Assembly (NCBI GenBank): GCA_013375405.1
Contig: JABXJU010000156.1
Span: 1 to 10,484 of the forward strand
Origin: Candidatus Helarchaeota archaeon
GTDB lineage: Archaea; Asgardarchaeota; Lokiarchaeia; Helarchaeales; HEL-GB-A
Reading direction: 5' to 3'
DNA: 10,484 nt
Shown here: one piece after another, positions 1 through 5,575 of the stretch
Numbering within the stretch: the first letter of the stretch is position 1
How the letters are laid out: every line of letters begins with the position of its first letter
Notes under the pieces: generated by a model
What the model saw: the letters and a program-made list of their open reading frames with translations, nothing else
The model's database searches: none
Told to the model about the DNA's origin: nothing
Program-made: the position numbers and the translations under genes

Positions 1-789
1 CATTGCGCTATAAAAATCTCCTGAGTTGTCAATTAACTGGTATCTTCTTGTTAAAAGCTTTTTGGGATTGATATAAACAAAATTAAATTGAACTTCAGCT
101 TTTTTAAATTCTTCTCCTATCTTTTCTGAAGCAAAATCTGTTCTGGATCTTTCCTCCAAGAATACTTCCATCACTTTAAAAGCTATCTGTTGATTTTCCC
201 TTAGTATGTTCATTGTATCCTTGTCAGGTACAGGCCTGTTTTCCTTCTGGAAGAAGAGATATATGTGATTTTCAGTATCGCCGGTCACTTTTTTTGATCT
301 TTTAAAGACATCTGAGAACTTTAAAAGCAGTTCCTCATTGATCCTTCTTGTCATTCTTAATTCTTCTCGATTGTTTTCATAGCCTGCTATAAGATTTTTA
401 ACATCATGTGCATCTTGTCCGGTTGGGCTTAGTCTTATTTCATCCACTATACTGAGCATTTGAGTGTAGATATTCCTGTAATTAGCACCTGACATTGAAG
501 TGTGTTTTTTTATTGTATCTTTCACTTCTTTGTTAATCTTTTCCCTGGATTCTGAAATGACTTTACTTGAGTAGCTTAACAGTTTATTTGCAGGGGTCAT
601 AATAATAAGCTGATCGTTTGAGCCGAGAGTTTTTTTGAAGAAAAAATCTATGGTGTAATCTATTTCTTTATTATAATTCTTAATATCAAAGATAAGCATT
701 ATATTTTTGGACTTTTCGCCTGCATAAACAGTCAAAATCAGGAGAATCAATACCAAAAAGACGCTGGAGAGATAAATCCTTTTTTTCAT
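1..789 (-). CDS. Secreted protein of unknown function, 3' end outside the window
   Basis: The first 263 codons are visible; the gene continues past the left edge. The ATG at 789 has a strong ribosome site (GGAGG, 4 nt upstream). Residues 1-23 form a signal peptide: a basic MKKR start, a long hydrophobic run and a likely cut at VYA|GE. The mature part opens with NIMLIFDIKNYNK, followed by a strand reading DQLIIMTP. That order resembles the first strands of a von Willebrand A-like fold, but the DxSxS metal site is absent (DIKNY instead), so metal binding is doubtful. The middle, about residues 75-230, is rich in Lys, Glu and Arg and looks helical or coiled. No enzyme motif is visible. It lies downstream of the TonB-receptor gene on the same strand, separated by a terminator, so it may be a separate unit or be expressed by read-through. 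I know of similar exported proteins only as uncharacterised ones. That it is a gene is nearly certain; its function is unknown. Confidence 0.85.
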   Translation of the reverse strand, partial: MKKRIYLSSVFLVLILLILTVYAGEKSKNIMLIFDIKNYNKEIDYTIDFFFKKTLGSNDQLIIMTPANKLLSYSSKVISESREKINKEVKDTIKKHTSMSGANYRNIYTQMLSIVDEIRLSPTGQDAHDVKNLIAGYENNREELRMTRRINEELLLKFSDVFKRSKKVTGDTENHIYLFFQKENRPVPDKDTMNILRENQQIAFKVMEVFLEERSRTDFASEKIGEEFKKAEVQFNFVYINPKKLLTRRYQLIDNSGDFYSAM

Positions 790-831
790 CGTTCCTCCAC
801 CATTTTTTATGGGATAGGTGAATATTTCTTT

Positions 832-871
832 GAAAAAAAAAGGGAGACACATAAAGTGCCTCCCTTTTTTC
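832..871 (-). terminator. Rho-independent terminator of the TonB-receptor gene
   Basis: Two 9-nt arms, 842-850 and 856-864, pair around a 5-nt loop. Read on the minus strand, GGGAGGCAC pairs with GTGTCTCCC with one G-U wobble. The stem is followed by a run of T (complement of 832-841) and begins about 28 nt past the stop codon at 893. The plus strand also shows a T run (865-870), so it could work in both directions, but no plus-strand gene ends here. It separates the receptor gene from the secreted-protein gene below it. Confidence 0.88.
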
Positions 872-892
872 TTGTTATTCAGCCTCTACTGT

Positions 893-3676
893 CTAGAATT
901 CAAATCGCGCACCAACCCTGAAAATTCTTGGGTCAATAATCCCTTCAACCTCTTGGTATTCGATACTTGAGTTACTGGAGATAGTATAAACATCATCTGT
1001 TGTGCTACTGTTAAAAACACTGAATACATCACACCAAACTGAAAAGCTAGTTCCGCCAATTCTAAACTCTTTTTCGAGTTTTACATCCCATAGATAAAGT
1101 TCTGGATATCCAGTTAAGCCTCTTTCTTCTGCATAAATAGTCTGAGAGCCCTGGAAAAGATCCAATCCAAGATCCGTGCTTCTGATCTGTCTTGTGTATC
1201 TTCGTCCGGATAAGTATCTGAAGTAAGTTCCAAAATTAATGCCCCAAGGTCCTCTTATCATTCCCTGTATCTTTAGCTGATGTCTTCTTTCATAGGGAAA
1301 TCTTCCGATTGCATTTATATGGGAATTGGGATTATTATAGTAACCAGTCCCACTCCAGCTATCTCCGAAGTCAGTTCCAACTAAGCCTCTTGAGTTTTGC
1401 CATACATATGATACTTTAAGCTGCCATCCGTGTGAATATCTTTTATCAAAAGTGAGTTCCACACCATCATAATCTCTTTTTGCATCTTTAGGATTGACCA
1501 TGTATTCATTCCCTGGATAGACTGCGAGTTGGTCCCAGAAGGTTACAGTGGAACCATCATAAGTATCTGTTGTAGTAACCTCAGTATAATTTAGCCAATC
1601 ATACACACCATCATCGAGAAGCTTGTCAATGTCAATATTGTTTGCGTCGACATCTTCTGCAAGGTTTCTATCCCATTTCTTGATATATCTAATCCCTAGA
1701 GAGGCATCTTCAAATATTTCCCTTTCAATACCTACTATGAATTCATCTGTATATGGACATTTAAAATCATAATCTCCATACCCGTATTTGGGGACATATT
1801 CAGGACCTGCTAATCCTATGTAGAAGACTGATCCGGTAGTCCAGTCTGAATTTAGGTATGCACCATAAGAAACGAAACCATTGGGATTTCCTCGGGAAAT
1901 CCACTGAGTGAGATTTGCCATATAGTACCTTGAGAAACTGCCCTTAATCATAGTTTTCCCGTCTCCCAGCAGGTCATAGATAAGTCCTAATCGTGGAGAA
2001 AGAGTATTCCAGGTGTAGGTGGTTATTGTTTCTGTAACGCCTCTGTTGTATGTGTATCCGAAAAGTTCTTGTTCACCTTCATCTTCCATTTGAGGAGGAA
2101 TTAGCCCCTTCATTTGATCAAACCTTATTCCGATATTGGCTGTAAGTCTGCTAGAAATATTCCAGGCATTCTGGATGTAAAAAGAGATATTGCTGCTCTT
2201 CTCTTCTACTTCATAGGGAGCATACCAATAGCCATACCAGGGACTTCCATTATATGTATTAATACCATACATATCATTTACAGGATGTCTTCTAAACTCC
2301 AATGTTCTGCCTCCAACACCCAGCATGTATTCAGCTCCAACCTTTATTTCATGGGCTCCCATAAAGTTTTGAACATAGATTGTTCCATCAGCCTGTATTG
2401 AATAACGATCACGAGGATTAAGGTCATCATATCCATAACTTCCAGAAGATAGATTGGTAGTATATTCCCAGTAATTGGGTTCATCATTTTTCGCAAGCAG
2501 GCTGAAGTCTGAAATATAGGCAAAGGCTTTGAAATTCATAAAAAAGCTTGTCCCAAAGAATCTTGTGAAGTGCAGATTTATAACATGTGTTGGGGTTTCC
2601 TGTTCCCAGGTTGTATCTTCAGTCTCATATCTGCTAGCACCTCTGTGATGTCTTCTTATATCTGAGAATCTATAGGAAGCAATGAATTTACTATCCTGAT
2701 TGGGCTGAAAGGTTAATTTTACGTAAGGATATGGTCTGAGCTGATCAACTCCTGTTTCTTCATCTTTGTCATAAGGGTATCCAGAAACAATTTGTTCTTG
2801 TTTCCAAAAACTGGCGTTTACAAAAAACCAGAGCTTATCTTTGATAACGGGACCACCCAGACTGAATCCCGGTTCCATTTCATACTTGAATCCGCTTTCT
2901 TCATCTTCTAGAGGAGTGCCTTTTGTGTTGTTTGACTGGAATTTCTCACCTCTGTAATACATGTTGAGTTTGCCGTGAAAATCATTTCCACCGGATTTAC
3001 TGATTGCATTCACAATGGCTCCACGAACCTGTCCGTGTTCAGCAGAAAGCCCACCGGTCTGTACGGATATTTCCTCCACTGTATCCATACTGAAGAAAAG
3101 TGCTTCTGTACCAACAACGGCATCAGTAGTATTAACTCCATCTATACTGTAAACATTATCTCTTACTGATCCTCCATGAGAAGTACCTCCTGTAGTACCA
3201 GGTGTCATGGCAAAATAAGTACCGAATGTTCGAGTTGCGGGAATAGTTGTGATAAACACGTCATCTATTGTCGCCGTCTTGGTGGTCGTCTGTATGTCAA
3301 CTGTGGGAGATTTACCTAGGACAGTTATTTCTTCTTCAATTGTTCCAATGGTCATGGTAGTATCAAAAGAAGTGGTTTTGTTCGCACTAACAATAATGCC
3401 TTGTCTTACGCTTTTGTTGAATCCTTCAAGTTCTAATGTGACTTGATAAGTGCCGGGAGGAAGAGAGGGGAATCGGAAAATACCATTAATGTCGGTGATT
3501 CTGGACATCTCTGGAGAAATAATAGAGGGAGAAGTAATTGTGACTGTTACACCGGGAAGTGGACTTCCTTCTTCATCAAGGGCTTTACCTTGAATTTTTC
3601 CTATTGCCCCTGTCTGGGAAAATCCAAACGCAAACACTAGAAGAAGCATGAAACTAAAAAGTGATAATTTTTTCAT
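893..3676 (-). CDS. TonB-dependent receptor with N-terminal carboxypeptidase-regulatory-like domain
   Basis: This is a 927-residue outer-membrane receptor of the Oar/SusC-like type, which takes up a ligand using energy from TonB-ExbBD. I chose the ATG at 3676 because it has AGGAGA just upstream and begins a clear signal peptide (MKKLSLFSFMLLLVFAFGFS). A TTG at 3775 in the same frame would add 33 residues and bury the signal, so I reject it. Residues about 26-115 are a carboxypeptidase-regulatory-like beta-sandwich (IQGKALDEEGSPLPGVTV, then DINGIFRFPSLPPGTY). The plug follows at about 115-240, with EEEITVLGKSP, NVYSIDGVN, SVQTGG and GQVRGAIVNAISKSGGN. The rest is a beta-barrel rich in Tyr, Trp and aromatic pairs, ending in RFEF with the terminal Phe typical of barrel proteins. 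No SusD-like partner is next to it, so the ligand cannot be guessed. It has a sigma-54 type promoter and a long leader upstream, and a terminator downstream. Confidence 0.93.
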   Translation of the reverse strand: MKKLSLFSFMLLLVFAFGFSQTGAIGKIQGKALDEEGSPLPGVTVTITSPSIISPEMSRITDINGIFRFPSLPPGTYQVTLELEGFNKSVRQGIIVSANKTTSFDTTMTIGTIEEEITVLGKSPTVDIQTTTKTATIDDVFITTIPATRTFGTYFAMTPGTTGGTSHGGSVRDNVYSIDGVNTTDAVVGTEALFFSMDTVEEISVQTGGLSAEHGQVRGAIVNAISKSGGNDFHGKLNMYYRGEKFQSNNTKGTPLEDEESGFKYEMEPGFSLGGPVIKDKLWFFVNASFWKQEQIVSGYPYDKDEETGVDQLRPYPYVKLTFQPNQDSKFIASYRFSDIRRHHRGASRYETEDTTWEQETPTHVINLHFTRFFGTSFFMNFKAFAYISDFSLLAKNDEPNYWEYTTNLSSGSYGYDDLNPRDRYSIQADGTIYVQNFMGAHEIKVGAEYMLGVGGRTLEFRRHPVNDMYGINTYNGSPWYGYWYAPYEVEEKSSNISFYIQNAWNISSRLTANIGIRFDQMKGLIPPQMEDEGEQELFGYTYNRGVTETITTYTWNTLSPRLGLIYDLLGDGKTMIKGSFSRYYMANLTQWISRGNPNGFVSYGAYLNSDWTTGSVFYIGLAGPEYVPKYGYGDYDFKCPYTDEFIVGIEREIFEDASLGIRYIKKWDRNLAEDVDANNIDIDKLLDDGVYDWLNYTEVTTTDTYDGSTVTFWDQLAVYPGNEYMVNPKDAKRDYDGVELTFDKRYSHGWQLKVSYVWQNSRGLVGTDFGDSWSGTGYYNNPNSHINAIGRFPYERRHQLKIQGMIRGPWGINFGTYFRYLSGRRYTRQIRSTDLGLDLFQGSQTIYAEERGLTGYPELYLWDVKLEKEFRIGGTSFSVWCDVFSVFNSSTTDDVYTISSNSSIEYQEVEGIIDPRIFRVGARFEF

Positions 3677-3735
3677 GAAATTCTCCTGACGGTTGTTTTT
3701 ATTTTCAACCGTGTCTATTAACAATCTCCAAACCC

Positions 3736-3787
3736 TAGGAGTGAAATCTTTCTTAATCTTGAAGAAAAGCTTCAATTTACACTCCTA
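3736..3787 (-). promoter_or_regulatory. Nested hairpin in the receptor mRNA leader
   Basis: Two perfect 8-nt arms (3736-3743 and 3780-3787; on the minus strand TAGGAGTG and CACTCCTA) enclose a second perfect stem, TTGAAG/CTTCAA (3770-3775 with 3759-3764), with a 5-nt loop. The outer 5' arm contains an AGGAG ribosome-site-like sequence just before the TTG at 3775. Folding would hide that weak start, whereas the chosen ATG at 3676 lies downstream of the structure. No run of T follows, so it is not a terminator. A role in translation or mRNA stability is inference. Confidence 0.45.
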
Positions 3788-3822
3788 ACATTAATCCCTA
3801 AACAATATCTTACTGCTTGGTT

Positions 3823-3836
3823 ACCACCTCCTTTTT
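3823..3836 (-). promoter_or_regulatory. Orphan Shine-Dalgarno sequence in the receptor leader
   Basis: On the minus strand this reads AAAAAGGAGGTGGT, an extended match to the 3' end of 16S rRNA. No ATG follows at normal spacing. The only possible start is a GTG inside the motif, which would give five codons (GTG GTA ACC AAG CAG TAA). It could be a ribosome standby site, the start of a decayed leader peptide, or chance. It lies about 125 nt into the predicted transcript and about 150 nt before the receptor start. Confidence 0.35.
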
Positions 3837-3970
3837 TAATATTAGCTTGCAAAAAACTTTCTCTAATTAATCGAATGCGAAATTCCCACTACTAGCTGTT
3901 TATCTTTGTTTCTATTGAACGTCCCCAAGAAAATAATTCTTCTCTCCCTAAACTGTTTATCCATTTACAA

Positions 3971-3987
3971 AGCAATATTTATGCCAA
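3971..3987 (-). promoter_or_regulatory. Sigma-54 (RpoN) type -24/-12 promoter of the receptor gene
   Basis: On the minus strand the sequence is TTGGCATAAATATTGCT. It has the GG and GC dinucleotides exactly 10 nt apart, with TTGGCA as the -24 element and TTGCT as the -12 element. The sigma-54 consensus is YTGGCACG-N4-TTGCW; the mismatches are at the end of the -24 box (CAT-A for CAC-G). Transcription would start near 3960, giving a leader of about 285 nt before the receptor ATG. The same core is found before the protease operon, which strengthens the call. Confidence 0.65.
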
Positions 3988-4057
3988 CTTTAGCTTTAAA
4001 TTATTTTATTTATTTTCAATAAGATAGAATTCCCAAACTAGAAAGCCCAGTAGTTTT

Positions 4058-4075
4058 AATCCAATATTTTGGATT
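4058..4075. repeat. Short perfect palindrome upstream of the receptor promoter
   Basis: AATCCAA and TTGGATT form a perfect 7-bp inverted repeat around TATT. It is centred about 106 bp upstream of the predicted sigma-54 start site, within the usual range for an enhancer-binding activator. It could instead be a weak terminator for plus-strand transcription, since T-rich sequence follows at 4084-4100, but the stem is AT-rich. The binding-site reading is inference only. Confidence 0.35.
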
Positions 4076-4111
4076 TAGCATCAATTTTTTGAATTTTTTT
4101 CAAGAAAAAGG

Positions 4112-4390
4112 ATGTCCATTTTATTCTCCATATATGTAGATATTCGGCGGTCATTCAAAACTGCGTACAAGAAGGCGGGCATTTCTGGATTACATCTCCA
4201 TGATCTACAGCACACGTTCGGAAGCAGGTTAGCGTGGGTCACTGACCTAAACATAGTGAAGGAGTCAATCGGACATGCCACGCTGACTACGACTCAAAGG
4301 TATCTCCATTCAAATGCTGGGTGCTTCCTCAGGGAAGTGTTGTTACTTGATCAAAAATCCAAAGCAATCTATTATTTCCAAACAGGTTAA
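4112..4390 (+). pseudogene. Remnant of a tyrosine recombinase (phage-type integrase), C-terminal end only
   Basis: Only the last part of the catalytic domain survives. Residues 12-24 (RRSFKTAYKKAGI) lead into HLHDLQHTFGSRLA, then ESIGHATLTTTQRYLHS, which carries the second His region and the catalytic Tyr. The HxxR box reads HDLQ, so the second catalytic Arg is replaced by Gln (codon CAG, one transition from CGG). The core-binding domain, the first Arg and the catalytic Lys are absent; the frame is closed upstream by TAG at 4076-4078. Recognisable homology ends at about RYLHSNA, where the inverted repeat of the adjacent insertion sequence begins (4320). The remaining codons to 4390 are therefore probably IS sequence read by chance. 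Full-length relatives are about 300-400 residues. The fragment cannot be an active recombinase; it marks an old integrated element. Confidence 0.82.
4320..4345 (+). repeat. Left terminal inverted repeat of the IS1-like element
   Basis: It starts with GGTGCTT and ends with TGTTGTTA. It matches the reverse complement of 5484-5509 at 21 of 26 positions, with the mismatches confined to the middle (positions 8, 12, 14, 15 and 18). It lies 75 bp before the transposase start. Confidence 0.7.
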
Positions 4391-4419
4391 GCACAGTTTT
4401 GTGGTTAGGAATATGTCTA

Positions 4420-5486
4420 ATGAAGTATAAGCCCGTAAAGGATCGCTGCTGCCAGAACAAAGAATGTCGGGATCACAGGAAGTTCGGTGAAGGCAATATC
4501 ATCCGCCATTCGATGTATAAAACGAGACAAGGAAGACGGCGGCGCTATCTCTGTAAGACCTGTAAAAAGACTTTCTGTTCAACAAAGGGAACGCCATACT
4601 ATCGACTCCACAAATCTTGTTCTGATTTCGATGAGGTGGTTCAAATGACTGTAGAAAGAGTCGGAATTTCGTCAATTTCGCGGATCAAGTGCTTTTCCTG
4701 GAATACGATTGCCAGCTGGCAAAACCTTGCGTGTCAAGTAGCTGGTGAGTTTAACGATCAAAATCTCAAAGCCCCTGAGTTAATTGAACTTCAGGCTGAT
4801 GAAATCTGCACCTTCGCCTGGACAAAGAAGAAGCCTGTGTGGATATTCGTAGCAATCGAAGTCTGGTCCCGGATGTGGATCTCCAAGGTTGTAGGCAGCC
4901 GCAATTATCGAAATATCAAAACACTCCTGAATCAAGTGATCGATTCTTGCCGGATTGTTAATCCATTCATTTTCACAACAGATGGTTTTGAGCCTTATTC
5001 TTGGGCTGCTAAAAACCTTTTGGGTTCTATTTGTTCATATGCGCAAGTCATCAAGAAACGACGAAAGAATCGTGTCATCAATGTGGAGCGTCGATTGATC
5101 ATTGGGCCAAGTCAAAGATGGGACAACTTCTGTTTGAATCAGAAGATTCCTCCACAATCAACACCTCATTCATAGAGCGACTTAATCTTACTCTCCGACA
5201 GGGCTGTGCGTATTTAGGACGTCGGACAGCTTGTCATTCCAGGCGTAAAGATCTTCTTGCTGACAATCTTGCTCTCCAGATGTGTTATTACAATTTTGTT
5301 CGGCCGCATTCAGCCTTAAAATTCGGGGATGAAACGCGGACACCTGCGATGCAGACTGGATTGGTCAAAAAACAACTCAGTTTTCGGGAAATCTTCACGG
5401 CCTTTGAGATAATTTTTCGGTGGATTTTCATGTTTTTGAGAACTTGGGTCCGAGTAGAGAGGTTTTTGTGGTCTCCGGCTCTATAA
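4420..5486 (+). pseudogene. IS1-like DDE transposase, broken by a one-base frameshift
   Basis: The reading frame starts at ATG 4420 (MKYKPVKDRCC), with AGGA 9 nt upstream. The N-terminal part has zinc-finger cysteines (CCQNKEC, then YLCKTCKKTFC) and a helix-turn-helix-like stretch for binding the ends. The DDE catalytic triad would be Asp in LQADE, Asp in FTTDGFEPY and Glu in TSFIERLN. The first two lie in the first frame; the Glu lies in the -1 frame (nt 5031-5486). The break is near 5105-5112: ATT GGG CCA AGT should probably read ATT GGG GCC AAG TCA AAG, so one G was lost from a run. The restored product would be about 355 residues, continuing YLGRRTACHSRRKDLL and CYYNFVRPHSAL. No canonical slippery heptamer is in phase here, so I favour a mutation or a sequencing error over programmed frameshifting. 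As written, the first frame stops at about 5175 without the catalytic Glu. Confidence 0.88.
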
Positions 5487-5509
5487 CAACAGTTGACAGA
5501 GTAAGCACC
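5484..5509 (-). repeat. Right terminal inverted repeat of the IS1-like element
   Basis: This is the reverse-complement partner of 4320-4345. The transposase stop codon TAA (5484-5486) is part of it, a compact arrangement common in insertion sequences. Just outside it, 5515-5536 can form a short hairpin (TTGACAAG/CTTGTTAA, one G-U pair) with no T run. Confidence 0.7.
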
Positions 5510-5575
5510 TGAATTTGACAAGTCCACTCTTGTTAACAGCTCGAGGTGATTTAGAGGAAAAGTAGGCAAATAGAA

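Larger units (their letters stand above)
4320..5509 (+). mobile_element. IS1-like insertion sequence, about 1.19 kb, inactivated
   Basis: I set the ends from a pair of inverted repeats (4320-4345 and 5484-5509; 21 of 26 positions identical) that begin with GGTGCTT. Ends starting with GGT are also seen in IS1. The pair encloses exactly one gene, the frameshifted transposase, whose stop codon lies in the right repeat. The left end falls just after the last recognisable integrase codons, so the element appears to have inserted into the integrase. I see no matching 8-10 bp target duplication: CAAATGCTG lies on the left and TGAATTTGA on the right. Either the insertion is old and rearranged or the ends differ by a few bases. 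A TCAAAT/ATTTGA match just outside the repeats could mean that they extend slightly further. The body is visibly richer in G+C than its neighbours. Confidence 0.72.

Noticed and set aside
3677..3775. N-terminal extension of the receptor from a TTG start at 3775
   Set aside because: It would place 33 residues before an evident signal peptide. The ATG at 3676 has its own AGGAGA, and the TTG lies inside a predicted hairpin.
4399..4419. TTG start seven codons before the transposase ATG
   Set aside because: The ATG at 4420 has AGGA at workable spacing and begins the expected MKYKPV... sequence; the extra residues look like chance.
5100..5115. Programmed -1 frameshifting in the transposase, as in IS1
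   Set aside because: No X-XXY-YYZ slippery heptamer is in phase, and restoring a single G in the GGG run gives a natural reading frame.
5515..5536. Hairpin TTGACAAG/CTTGTTAA as terminator of the protease operon
   Set aside because: There is no T run on the minus strand and one pair is a wobble; the evidence is too weak to call a terminator.
5288..5569. Minus-strand reading frame across the IS right end
   Set aside because: It is antisense to the transposase 3' end, has no ribosome site or domain, and is best explained as a shadow.
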